DNA of 64,000 nucleotides from Reticulascus tulasneorum (lineage: Eukaryota > Ascomycota > Sordariomycetes > Glomerellales > Reticulascaceae). The stretch covers positions 3,472,001 to 3,536,000 of the forward strand of contig LSAX01000007.1 of NCBI GenBank assembly GCA_001557505.1, given 5' to 3'. This document shows positions 22,987 through 34,879 of this stretch, piece after piece (within the stretch, counting starts at the first letter, position 1; each line of letters starts with the position of its first letter). The translations under genes were made by a program, and so were the position numbers. The notes beneath the pieces were generated by a model that worked only from the letters and a program-made list of their open reading frames with translations, was not told where the DNA came from and ran no database searches.

Positions 22987-25081
22987 TTAGTCTCCAAACA
23001 AGTAGGCAACTACTTGTTCTCGAAGACCTTTCCATGCTTTCTTCATCACCATATCCTCAAGACTTAAATCTCCAGCTCGCAATGAGCTATCAAGGTGCTG
23101 CTGCCATGGCCGTTCGTCCGCCTCGCACACCTTCCAGTCTCCTGTCAAAGAATCCATATCAGTTATCACAGGTGGTGGAGGGGTGTCTCCCTCAAGAAGG
23201 TACGCTCTGATTGCTCGTAGCGTACATCGTGATGTGGCTGCGTATGTACAGTGGCCTTCTGATTTCTGTTCAATAAGTGCGGCGTTTCGAAACCGCAGGG
23301 CCATAGTTAGAGCATTTTTGAAGGGTGTAGAGGGATCATGAGTATTGCCAATGAATAGGAGGGGGAACGACGTGTTAATCAGTTTAGGTGGTCGAGATAA
23401 GGTCCAAGTCGGGAACTCGGAAGGCGTGATAGACCAACCGTTGCATTTAAATGTGACCGCTAGCCAGACATTTGCGAATGTCGATAATTGCGACATGGCT
23501 TTGTGAGCATGTCTAATATCGGAATGACTCTCGTTCATCTAAAAGGCAGATTAGTTAACTCGTTCCATTTGTTATGAAACCCGTTGAAGTCTCACTAGTT
23601 TCAACTTATCGGAGCATGACAATGCATGACCGCCATCGTCGGGAAAATCCCAAAAAGAGGTGCTACGGTCGGCCGCATTACACATTCCAGGTAGGTCCAT
23701 TGCTTTAAAGTAATCGGCAAGTCGTTCCCAGTCTTCTTTGTAAATTATGTTAAGGAGTCGACCGAGTCTTGGAAAGTTCCCCACTGGAACATACAGCATA
23801 CTGAATATACGAGCCTTGACGGAGGCAGCCGTAACGAGCACCGGTTGCATTCCCTCAGGCTCCACGAACGCGATCGGCGAATCTTCTAAGGAGCTAAGTA
23901 TGGCATCATACCGCTGTTCAATGTGGGCGACCTTGTCGTTTGGCCTGTAGAAGTCACATCTCTCCCGGGCCTGGTGGCAGTATCGAAAGAACTGGTGGAG
24001 AACCTCGTCGGTATCACGGAGGTTAGAAACCCAGAACGGCGCAACGCTTTCGTCGGCATCCACCACGCCATCGAGAATAAGTCTTCCTACGCGTCCTGGG
24101 AACATGGCCGCAAAGGTAGCGCCAAGGAATGTCCCGTAAGAAAATCCCCAATATACAAGTTTGCCCCTCAATGCCTCCTCGGAGCCCTGATCCATCATGG
24201 CTGTGTCGGACCATCTCCAATGGTCCCAGGCGTCAACCACTCGAAGCATGTCTCTGGCTGTATGAGTACTGCCAAGATAGGGGAACACACTTCCGGCGCC
24301 GAGCTTTTCGTGCATCTTTTTGCACAGCTGGGAGATGGCCCGGACTTGGACATCCAGCAAGCTGATGCCAGAATTGCCACTCTTGATAGAATCAGCGCCA
24401 CTACTCCCGGCTTCCCAAGTTCTACGATGAAGGAACCCTGTCCAGACGCCCTTTCTTGAGTCTCTAGTCGGCGGTCTGGCCCAACAATCTGCCCTGGGGG
24501 TGGTAGATCCAATTCCACGTGGGTCAAAGCCGATGATGTCTTGGTCGGGTCCGACAACTTCCCGTAAGTAATCTCCAGCGGCGAGAACGAACTCAACACC
24601 TGAGATTCCAGGCCCTCCCGGATTAACTAAAAGGGGAGAGGGTGAGAATTGAGATGGACGAGTGTGGTTCTTCCCGGGGTGCATGAGTAGCGCGATGTGG
24701 ACCTTTGGCTGATGAGGTGATAATCCGGGTTCCTGGCGAGATTCCATTGGAACAGTCAATCGAGCACACTGATAGGTTGGTTTGAACTGTTTGAAGCAAG
24801 GATACCAATGAAGCTGTGGACTAGGCGGGATCTATTTATATATATATGAGTGCCATACCAGATAATAAGAATATCAAGTAACCACCTACATCTTCAAACG
24901 TATAATCAAGCTGGGGGTGGCTATGGCGCTGTGAGATGCTTACGTGATAGAACAGCACTCCTCGGAGACGGACGAGAACAAAAACCAGTACAACAAGGGC
25001 AATAAACGGTCTCTTAGAGAGACTCAAGTCCTTGTCTCGATCTGCCTTATCTGCGTATCTAGGCACATTATCAGAATCCAT
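22987..25081 (-). CDS. membrane-anchored TAP-like alpha/beta hydrolase (peptidase S33 type)
   Basis: Three exons on the minus strand: 25081..24944, 24831..23596 and 23538..22987, encoding 641 aa. An N-terminal hydrophobic helix ([14 protein letters not shown], about residues 25-40) without a cleavage site suggests a type II membrane anchor with the enzyme outside or in the lumen. The second exon opens with [22 protein letters not shown], typical of this family. NPGGPG (about 116-121) is the oxyanion motif. GFSYG holds the nucleophile Ser277. The TAP-like C-terminal part supplies Asp526 (NTHDPSTP) and His554 (EGHCTYA). Bacterial relatives are tripeptidyl or prolyl aminopeptidases. Fungal members are mostly uncharacterised, so peptidase activity is inferred. 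It is convergent with subtilase 1. Confidence 0.88.
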
Positions 25082-25923
25082 ATTAAAAGAGGGTTTTGTA
25101 TTTCTGATGGGCTTTCGTAACAATACAATAAAAAGAGCTAGATAAACACTGAATTGCGGGGGTTTCTGTTTATTTATAATACCTTAGGTACCTTACCGAA
25201 CAGCTTACCCAGCAAAAACATTATTCCCAGACATGTCATGGGTCTGTCGGCTAAATACCAACAATCATGCGACTGGTCACATACTATCCCCTCGAGTGCG
25301 AATGGACTCCACACAGAGGTACCAAGCAGCTGAGGGATATTGGCCAATGACAACTTAACAGGTCAATCACTCCTACAGGGCATTTAGCGGGCTCGGTCAC
25401 TGAAAGACCATGTAATTCCCGGGAAATACAGAGCATTTATAGGGTCTCTGCCGTTGGCAATAACGCATTTTAGCGCGGAGCATGGTGTGGGGCGAATACG
25501 TCAGTGGAATCCATCCGCACCTGAGGGGATACGGGAGCACGTTGATAAGATGGGTTCTATTGGGTCGGAGCGTATCTTCTATAGGTAATAAATGTAGGTG
25601 CCTGACATGTACCATACCAGACAGATAAGTAACATCAAAGAGGTTTAGCAAAAGTAAAGGAGAATTGAGTTTAATTGTTCTGCCTAGCTCTACTCAATAA
25701 AGAGTATCTAGTGAATGAAATAGACGCAAACAAGCGAGCAAAGAAGGGGACGTTAATAGACTTTGAAATAAACACTGACAAGCACCACACAGCTAATAAA
25801 CCTGTTAGGATACCTGTCTTCCTGAAGATACCATCTTAATGAAATAAGACACAACCCTTTCGGTAATCCATCTAGGACTAACACTGAAACATCGAACTAG
25901 ATCATCATCCCTGACCAGTCGTC
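25082..25923. other. intergenic
   Basis: No supported gene. A short ACCTTAGGTACCTTA word at about 25180-25195 recalls the palindrome at 3179. Confidence 0.4.
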
Positions 25924-26415
25924 CTAAAGGCACTTATACCACACGGTACAGAGCATAGGTCCGGTGCAGACGGTCTGCCACCACGTACAGTCACATTGGA
26001 TGCAGTATTGAGCCTTAATTCCGCCGCAAAGTTGCTGACAGCCAACCTGGCGACTCTCGAGAACACCGAGTCCACGCTCCTCACTGCCAGGGAGAAACTC
26101 AATCCCCTGTGTACCACTGCCATCACTAAGTATCTTGCCGATGAATTCGTTGTATGTGTCGGGGTGCAGTGTTGCGAAGCTGCTATGGGGGCTAGCGTCG
26201 GTGAATACACAGACACCGTCTGCTGTAACACCGTAGATGCCGGTAGGACCAATGAAAGGGAGCTCTGGCATAGGGGTAGCTTGGAAGGAGTCGTAGTTGA
26301 GCTCGGTGCAGTTGGCGGTCACTTTTTCCCAGACGCTAGACATTGCGAGGGCGCCTTGTGAGAGGACGAGGGCGGCAGAGGCGGCCTGCAAAGTACCGTG
26401 GAGTTTGAACAACAT
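25924..26415 (-). CDS. small secreted protein with cysteine-rich C-terminal tail
   Basis: Single exon, 163 aa from the ATG at 26415 (MLFKLHGTLQAASAALVLSQGALA is the signal peptide, given by its ends MLFKLH and QGALA). The middle (about 25-120) has one or two Cys and motifs GPTGIYGVTADG and HPDTYNEFIGKIL. The last 42 residues hold eight Cys in the order C-x3-C-x7-C-x2-C-x-C-x6-C-x5-C-x5-C, beginning right after an Arg-rich/Glu-rich segment (EERG, LESRQ). That layout suggests a disulphide-knotted terminal module, perhaps released by processing, though no clear Kex2 KR site is present. Family not recognised. Confidence 0.72.
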   Translation of the reverse strand: MLFKLHGTLQAASAALVLSQGALAMSSVWEKVTANCTELNYDSFQATPMPELPFIGPTGIYGVTADGVCVFTDASPHSSFATLHPDTYNEFIGKILSDGSGTQGIEFLPGSEERGLGVLESRQVGCQQLCGGIKAQYCIQCDCTWWQTVCTGPMLCTVWYKCL

Positions 26416-27149
26416 GGTTTTGAGGTAGGAAGGTAAATATGAATTGGAATTTGATGGTGGCTCTGATGGCGGTGTAGGCGGAATTCTGACCGAACTTGGT
26501 TCTTGATCGCAGTAACCCGCCATTCATGTGGGCTTGCCTCTCTTCTTTAATGCTAAACCTCGACCCGCCGCTGCCCCTTGTGGAAGTACATAATACTACT
26601 TTAGCCGCCTCTTTGCAGACGGTATCACGTATAATTAGACACTACTTGATAAACGGCACCGAAAATACCAATTGCTCAGTTGTGTTACTTGCCTCTCTGC
26701 TGTGCGACAAGCCTCCCACTTTATTGTTATAACATCATTACCAACGGTGGTGGTTTATTGAAGGTTTCACAACAGAAGCGATATAGCTGCAGATCGGATA
26801 CGGTTCAAGTGGGATGGCCGACATGGTGTATGGGCGGGATAATCAGCCGCAGCCGCACACGTATATGAGTGTGCAGCTTGAACGAACCAACATGCATGGA
26901 ATTGCAGTCCAACCCGCCCATATAAGACAATTTTCTAACAAGTCAGTCATCGCCAAGCTGAGTTCTAAACAATGGTGATCCAATAGGATAATTTCCCGTT
27001 TGACCATCATAATTCTAAAAGCCACTACGGCCCCACACATTCACAACAGCGAGACTTGGGATCTACCAACAATTTGATTAAGTAGCCATCAGAATGTCAC
27101 AGACCTAGCCGCGAAAACCGGATCAACGACTCGATTCGTTATTTTTCCT

Positions 27150-27380
27150 GTAGATAAGATATTCCCGTCCTTAGCCAACCAACAATCACTTGCAGGTGAT
27201 TCTCGTATCTAATGCCTAATTTGGAAGGAAGTCTTGGTAAGTGCTCTGGTAAGACGTAGATAGTAGCGGAATACCCGGTCGTTGGTTCAGAATGACCGTA
27301 GTTAATGAGGGCCAATGAAAACGAATAAAGGTCCAGCGGGTCGTCTTGCCGGTGGCCGTCGCCCGCTTTAGGGAGGTCTA
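27150..27380 (+). repeat. degenerate repeat, copy 1
   Basis: Starts near GATATTCCCGTCCTTAG and ends near TGCCGGTGGCCGTCGCCCGC. The same ordered blocks recur at 27665-27965 with mainly C/T and G/A differences and an insertion. Probably an old mobile-element or duplicated fragment. Confidence 0.5.
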
Positions 27381-27664
27381 ACTTGCAGTATCACACACCT
27401 ACTAGTACTAGTTGCGAGTTACCCCTACCCGGTTCTGTGACATTTTTGTAGTCGAAGTACATCATGGTCCTCGAGCCTCCAATCCCAATCTCAGCAGGAT
27501 AACAATGAGGCCATCAATCTGCCGCATCGATGGATGCTACCCTTCCTAGTCATTCCTTCACTCGAGGTGGCTCGACGACTTCACGGCAGATCGAGCTTCT
27601 ATTAAGGCACCACTTATCTCTAGCTTGCTGGTTGACTGGCAAGCTAATCTATCTCTGCGTGTTA

Positions 27665-27965
27665 TTCCGAATCCAGAGATAACCCCGTCCTTAGTCAGAC
27701 AATAGGCCTCGTTATGTATATGTGTATCAATCGACATAGTTGTTAGGCCCATTCTAGAATGGTATCCTCTTTCCTACATGACCAGGACTAGATTGTTCTA
27801 GTGTGTATTTTCTCATTGGCTTAGGTGGTTTTAGTAGACCAACCACAGGTAGGAACAGCGATTCTTCCGGTCATTGTCCAGAACGATTGTAATAGGGCCA
27901 TTGCAATTGACAGAGGTCTAGCGGATCTTCTAGCCGGAAGCCGTCACCCGCCTTGGAGACGCCGA
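27665..27965 (+). repeat. degenerate repeat, copy 2
   Basis: Contains GATAACCCCGTCCTTAG and TAGCCGGAAGCCGTCACCCG, matching copy 1 in order. The AACCCCGTCCTAG word also occurs alone at about 40070. Confidence 0.5.
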
Positions 27966-29490
27966 GTCTTTGGTTTTACCATGCATTAACGAGTCAAGAT
28001 GTAACGAATAAGAGTTCATTACCCAGCATGGCTATTCTATATGAACGTATTGTAGATAGTTGTGTGGGTGTGTAAGTATGCAGATGAAAGGGATCATCTC
28101 ATAAGGAGCAAAGGAAGCTCCCCGCCGTTCCATGGATGACCGGCATACGATACCAGCTCTTGACCAACCGCCGAGACGTGAGTTACGTCCAAGTCGATCA
28201 AGCGGCCCATCGTGATGTAAGGCCAAACGCGGCCATGGACGAACAACAAGCTTCCTCTAATAAAACTATAAATAATCTTCCTCGCTTATCTTTTGCCTTA
28301 TCCATTCTACTTCGCCACATCATGTCCGGTCTTTCGTTGGTCATATGCCGTTCACATTCAGTTAATACTCACCTGCACCCGCGTCTTGTTTCGCTGTTAA
28401 ACAGCCTCCTAGATCTGTGCTTCGCGCATGCAAAGATCGCATTTTCTCTCCACCCTCTTCGAATCCGATTCGCATCAGATTTGGTCTTACGCCCGTCTGT
28501 CTCCCTTCCAACACTACCGCGCCGGCAATCTGGCCCGTCAATATATTGCACCATCTATTCGCCTTGGTGCTCTTAACTAACCGTCTAGTACCTGATCACT
28601 TACCTCTCGCTGCCTACGACCTAGAAGACGACGGCCGCATCATATCTGTCGCCGTCCCCATCACTATGTCTAGTCTCCTACACGTGCTAGAGTGCAAACG
28701 CTTTTGAGGGCATCTATGCGCAGATAGACGTAAGCAGCGGGCTATACCAGTGCACAAGTGGGATGGGAATGCCTCAAGCACACCGTGTCAATGCTCTCCG
28801 TGACTGAGGCTTCAGTTTCACATGTGCACTGCGCCTGCTGCAGTGCGGGAAGCTTCTGACACCCACCGGTTCCGACTGGCCCATATAGAGCATTCCTTGC
28901 GCGCCATGAAACTCGAATCAGCTCCAGCTCACATATGATAATGCCCGGTCTTTCAGACGAGATTAGCTCTAGTTGGAGACGGGATTTTATAGCCGCTTGA
29001 GCAAAGGTGTGGAAGGTTTGGAGGGATGGACGGAGATGGTTCGGGTCTTAGTACATGAGGACATCCCATTGTTCTCGAGAAATAGACAGCAAATAAGATC
29101 AACACCCGAGTGCGTCCTAAACGCCAGCGCGCCAATTTAAATACCGTGAACGCAAGACAATATTTTAGCGAATTGCCACGGGGCTAGCTGCAGTCCAATA
29201 CTGGCAGTTGTAGGAAGGCGGTGAAAATGGCAGAATACACGTGACCAGTCTCTCCATCGTCTGACCCCAACGCACCATTTGCTTTGCAGGCCATCCCGAC
29301 CGACCTCGTGGAACATAGAGGTGAGTGCCCACAATGGCGGAGCGTGCATTAAGACAAGTCGACGCTACTCATATTTGAGCCAATTCTCACGCGGCCTGTC
29401 TCCACCTAGTGGTCATCGATACTTGCAGGAATACGGCCAACATCGGATCCAGGATTGACAATCGACGACGAACCGGCTCAAACCGGCAAT

Positions 29491-31280
29491 ATGAAGAATG
29501 CGCTGTGTCTTGCACGGGGGCGGAAACCAACAAGCTTCTTACTACGGCCTTCCATATGTATTGCACGGGTATGGCATAGGAGAACTTTTTTCGGCATAGG
29601 GGAGATCGTAGGGGTCCTCGCAAATCCCGCAGAAACTCTAAGACAACTCAAAGAGTCCAGAGAAATGTTGATCAAAGCTCGAGAGGATGCAGTGTTGAAG
29701 ATTGAGAAGCAGAGCATTCCGAAGAAACACACATTTTTGCCACTACCGGGATTCCACGGTCGAAAAAACGAACAAGGCAGGTCTTTACTCGGATCACCTC
29801 TTTTTGTCAAGCTCGAGTACTAATCAGATCTTTGCAGCCTTGCTCAGAAAGATTCTTGGCGGAAATCCCCAGATGAACATCATCTATGGTGCAACGTCGG
29901 TTGGTAAAACGGCCCTATTGAGACAGGTTTTAGCACGCGATGACTTTTACGTCATCAAGTTTGACTTGCGGATAAGCGGTTTTGCAGATCTCCGGAGTCT
30001 GTATATTGCCCTCTGCCAGCAGTTTAGAAGCGTTTTTGAAGAGGTAAGGGAATTTTTTTCAGCCCTATTGATGAACGCTGAATTGTTCGCAGATGCAGGA
30101 TGAGGAGATGGACAAGCTAGCAATCACATTCAAGCACTTAATTCTCGACTTGGACGAGAAAAGCTCTGCAAATCCAACAGCTGAAGTTGCTGTGGCAGAC
30201 CTGGCAGACCTTATGGAGACATTGCAATCTTGCCTGGTCAAGTATTGGGAATATGATCCCAAAGCGAAGCTAGAAGAGTTTAAACCAGAAGGTGTCGGAG
30301 TGGACAAGACAGGCAGTGTAGAGCCTCAGCGAGCAAGAAAAGTTGAAGTTACGATCAACGGAGAGCCTGGGAACGATAGCCCCTCAGACCCAACGACGAA
30401 CAAAGATGAAAAAAACAAGGGCGAAGACAAAGCGGACGAACACATATTCAAGAAGAGACCGATAGTGTTCTTTCTGGATGAAGCCCACAAACTTCCCGCA
30501 CTGATCAACGACCAATTGAGTCTGAAGGTATTTCTCGATACCCTACTCGTCCTCACGAAACAAGATCGACTTTGTCATGCGATCCTGTCAACCAGTGACA
30601 GCTTTTTCCAGCATTTCCTCCGATCCATGAATGTTGGTCATCACGCCCAGATACTAACCATAGGCGATTGCCCAAAAGAGGAAACATATCAGTTCTTCCG
30701 GGATGAAATCATGCCCACCGTACCCGAAGACCTCAAGCCTCGCATAGACTTCGAAGAACTCTACGCCGCGTTCGGGGGAAAACTCAGCCACATTTCTGAT
30801 TACACGAGTGCTTGGATCAACAAATCGGGCAAAGACATGACTCCCCTAAAGTCGGCAATCTTTACGCAAGCCTACACTCTCCTCCAGTTCCACCTCACAA
30901 ACGAATCATTCGAGACGTACAGCCCACTGTCTACGTCAACAGCCTGGGCCAATGCCGAAGACACCGCGCAGTTCACGCGGAAGGATCTCATTTACGTTAT
31001 GCAGAAACTTGTGGAACCGCCTTACTCATTACCCTACTTTGATCTTTGTAGGACAATCGGGACCTCGCAGACTGATGCCATGATCAAGACTAGAGTGCTG
31101 GATTTGAGATGGACAAGGACTGTTAGTCCGGAGCAGGAGGGGATCGAAAGTGTCTGGAGCGAGGATGGGATCGAGAGACCGATCGTGCTGCCCATGACTA
31201 GGATTGTTAGGAGAGCTATGGAAGTTGCTCTTAGGGAAGAGCGTGAGAGACCAGAGCAAGTGGATCAGTCTGCTCGGTAA
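29491..31280 (+). CDS. P-loop ATPase, ATPase_2/AAA+ (STAND-related) type
   Basis: Three exons: 29491..29776, 29838..30043 and 30093..31280, encoding 559 aa. The N-terminal part has FFGIGEIVGVLANPAETL, then a basic/acidic helix, then LPGFHGRKNEQ, the entry motif of ATPase_2-like NTPases. Walker A is GATSVGKT (residues 113-120). Walker B is IVFFLDE (Asp293/Glu294), followed by AHKLPAL. A charged, disordered insert lies at about 230-280. The first intron appears to use a GC donor (AAG|GCAGGT, 29777..29837), the only choice that yields GRKNEQALLRKILGG in frame. The second is GTAAGG to GCAG. Fungal homologues are mostly uncharacterised, and a regulated ATPase or switch role is inferred. The true start could be further upstream in another exon. 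Confidence 0.78.
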
Positions 31281-32035
31281 ATTGCGGCATACAAAACAAA
31301 CTCTGTGGGATCGCATTTGTACGAACATCGAAGTCGCAATGTAGACCGGACAGCGCAGTATTTCTTAGGCCATTTTTGCATTTCTGCACTGTATCATTCC
31401 TAAAAGTTGAAGCTAGCTAGCCTTGCTGCACAGCTACCTCCTTGACTCAACACACGCACTTCAGACCAGCAGTCCTCCGCTAGGAGCCGTAGTATGGACA
31501 CTTGATATAACCGAAGCCAACGATGTGGCAATACTTGATCCGGGTCTCATAGTCCACAATTAGACGAGGGATGTCCGGTATGAAAAGTCCATGCCTTTTC
31601 AGCATATGCTCAAGACTCTCGTCCAGATCCACAGTCTTAAGATCTCAAAAGAAGACAGTGTGCAGGGTCAACTTCGACAGGCAACCAATCCAGGCAATCG
31701 CTACGTTCTTCTAACGCCAAGGTCGAAATCTCATCTTCAATCGACATTTAAAAAGATGATGTGCATTATTACTCTGTGTTGTTTCAACGACAAGCAAGTA
31801 TCTTCTCTATAGAGTTGTTTTGTCAGGGGAAATATACCCAAGTAACAGCTAAGGCCTCAGCATTATTTTCTCGTCTATATGCTTATCATAATCTATGAGT
31901 CAGAAACGTTTAAATGAGCCACTTATTTCAACCTTTGCTTGAAGAAAAAGTAAGAATTACATGTCAATTTTTGGCCACATTATCACACACTCTCGGCGCC
32001 GACATAGTAACTAACGAAGCGGTTTCTTGTTTGGG
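31281..32035. other. intergenic between convergent genes
   Basis: 755 bp of 3' flank. Nothing recognisable. Confidence 0.4.
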
Positions 32036-34879
32036 CTATCGTGCCGGAACTGGTCTCGCCAGTGGCAGGACTTCGATCTCTGGGAACGTCCTAACCTGCC
32101 AATTATCCGAGTGCGTCTTATCCCCAAACGGAACTGAGGCCGCAAAGCGCATCGTGTATTTCCCCGGCGTGATATAGGTGCCGTTGGCCAGTTTGCCAAG
32201 CCACCAAAATGGTTTCCAGCCACCTGAACGGTGCAGTCCCATGAGTGGGAAGCTTATGGTATCCTCCGGATCCATGAAGGTCGGGTCAAAATGGGAATGG
32301 CTGTAAGCCGAGTAAGTGCTGAACGCGACAGAGCCGATATACCCATTCTTGCCAACCACTGGCGGGTACTTCCAGTTGCGCTCGGTCCAGCCCGATTCGA
32401 AAATGTCCCACCGCCACTCGTCGACACCCCAGACAGAGCGGTCATGGATCTTAGGGAAGTTATTGGCGCGACTAGAGAGGTTGAAATCGAATCTATGAGG
32501 TGAAAGGTCAGATGAAATACTCGTCCTTGCTTAATTCAGTTGGGGGAGATTCGGGAATGGGGTCACCTACTTGTGGTAGTATAAAATCTCGTCATCATTC
32601 ACACCCGCATAGGTTACAGGGACACCATGAAGTAACTTTTGACGGAAGGTTGTTTTAAGATCAAATCCGGCGCCGACGTATGGAATCGAGAGTTCTTCGG
32701 CATTACTCCCTGAAATAAGAATTTTGCCGCTGTAGATCGGCATGTTGTCTGCAGTCAAACCTTCGGAGGGCTTGAAGTTGACCGTTACTTTTTTGGACTG
32801 GCCGGGACTGAGCTTGAAGCTCCTGGGAAGCGTCACGTTCGCATTCATAACCACCGGCTCGGGCGAGCCACTGATGATGAACCCCTGGCCCCAAGGTCCG
32901 AATGCCTCAAAGCCGCCCGCGGGCTGATGCGCAAACTTGTATGTGATGTCGGCGGTGCCCGTATTAGTAAGTGTCACGTCGTGGTATCTGGTGAAGTGGC
33001 CTGTATCATTGAGACGCATCTTGTCGAACTCAAGCTGCGTATCGTAACTGAGCACTTTCCACGCATCTACCATGCCATTTCCGACCTGGGCTGTAGACGC
33101 CCAAAAAGGGCTGCCTACACCCCATGGCACCGCGCCACCAGATGCGATAATCCGTCGATGCAGCATCTTGGCAAAGTCGGGACCGTGGACTGACCGTCCA
33201 CCGAAACGACTGATGTATAAAGCAGCAATACCAGCTACGTAGGGTGTTGCCATGCTGGTGCCGCTCTCGACTGCATAAGAGTTATCGAGCCAGGTGCTGT
33301 AGATGTCACCGCCGGGGGCCGCAATGTCAGGCTTCACATCTAGCTCGTACGTCGGTCCCCAGGTTGTGAAGTACGACGGCGTACCGCCTGCCGAGTTGTA
33401 CATGCCAAACTTTTGGTTGCTGAACCGTGTAAAGTCAAGGACCACTTTGCCGCCTGCCTTGATCGCAGCAACTATCTCCTCGCCCGATTCACGCTCGATC
33501 TCCGCCATGCCAATGATCAGGTCCAGTGTGCTGTCCAGGCCGTGGCCGGAGTCATAGGCAAGAAGGTACTGTGCGTTCTTTTGAGCAACTTGGAACGCTT
33601 GCGTATAAGGGTCACATGCGGTGCTCAAGGGAAGAAGCACAACGTACGGCGAGAGATCCGGCACATCATCCGGCAGGGAATCGCAGGAGTCGAGCCCGTC
33701 AGGCAGCACGTAGACTTCCCGGCCGGCCACCTCAAGCCACGGATCCGAGTAGTGCATGTAGGCAAATGTGGACACATTGACAGCTAGGCCATCTACGTCA
33801 AAGAATGTGGCCTCGAATGGGTCACCTGGGATCTCCATTGGGTCAGCACTAGCGACTGCGAGCACTTCGATGCCGGAGGAGCCATCGGAGTTCCAAAGCG
33901 GGCCGCTATCACCATCATTACCAGCAGCGACTGTGACGACCACGCCAAGCTCGGCGATTCGTGACGCAACAACGGCCCAGGGATTATGGCTATAGCCGGC
34001 CCAAGGGCCGCCACCAATGCTCGCCGTGATGACGTCCGCACCGTCCTCGTACGCGCGGAGGAAGGCTTCTATAACGGTTTCCTCGTTTGTAGAGCCCGAA
34101 TCGCCAGACATGACCTTGTACACTAGCAGCGTAGCGTCTGGGGCAACGCCTGTCATGCTGGTGGAGTGGAGTGGTTAGCGAAGGAAAGTAAGACAGGGTG
34201 AGCAGCCTCACTATTCGTTTTCAGCAGCAATGATTCCTGACACATGGGTTCCATGCCCGTTCATATCCATCGGATTTTCATCCGGTGATTTGCCTTTGTC
34301 GCCATTGTCTGGATTCCAACCCTCGTCGCCGACTAGATCATAGCCGCCAGCGACCTTGAACCCCGGACCGAAGCCGGCTCCCAGAGCAGGATGCCGCCAG
34401 TCGACGCCGGTATCGACAACTGCCACGACAGCACCCTTGCCACGGATCCCGAGATCGTGCGCTTTCTGCACACCCGTGTACTTGTGGATGTTGTACTGGC
34501 CAGCAGCCTCCGCAGTAAGACTAGTCTGCGACTTGACGGGTTGAGTCAGTTTCAGCGCTGCTTGCGGCCACCCTCTAAGGACAGCAGCTCCGGCAATCAG
34601 GCCAAGCTCGTCGACGTTGTGCTCCTTGGACATCACAGCAAGGCCGGAGAAGACATCCGAGTCAAACGTCTTGCGGATCGATGCACCAGCAGCCTCCAGT
34701 CTGGCCGCGGTGGAAGCCAGTGATGAGCGTGACACCTCGAGGATGTAGGCATCTGCAACCAGGGGGAATGCCGCCTTTGCATCTTCTGTTGCGTCGACTC
34801 TGGCGTGGAGCGGTGACGAACCGTACGCCACAGCGGCAAATCGGAGCGCCAGAAGCGCTGAGAAGAGGCGAAGACGCAT
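32036..34879 (-). CDS. secreted subtilisin-like serine protease 2 (S8, minor extracellular protease type)
   Basis: Three exons on the minus strand: 34879..34212, 34157..32571 and 32492..32036, encoding 903 aa. It has a signal peptide (MRLRLFSALLALRFAAVAYG) and a propeptide with FDSDVFSGLAV. The triad is Asp156 (VVAVVDTG), His209 (GHGTHVSG) and Ser524 (SGTSMATPYVAG), with oxyanion Asn303 (AAGND). A PA-like insert lies between Asn and Ser. The Fn3-like C-terminal region ends near FGDKTHSDNWQV, matching FGDPTHADNW of subtilase 1. Both introns sit at the same positions and phases (phase 2) as two of the twelve introns of subtilase 1. The other ten are absent. Likely an extracellular protease for nutrient release or host-protein degradation. 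Confidence 0.92.

Larger units (their letters stand above)
26416..29490. other. 3-kb gene-poor region with degenerate repeats
   Basis: No supported gene. Two related degenerate segments lie at about 27150-27380 and 27665-27965 (listed separately). Several 60-145-codon open frames here lack domains. Confidence 0.4.

Noticed and set aside
28136..28707. Two overlapping 96-146 codon plus-strand frames
   Set aside because: Low-complexity Leu/Ser/Arg content, no domain, no credible splice model, and they lie in a gene-poor repeat-bearing region.
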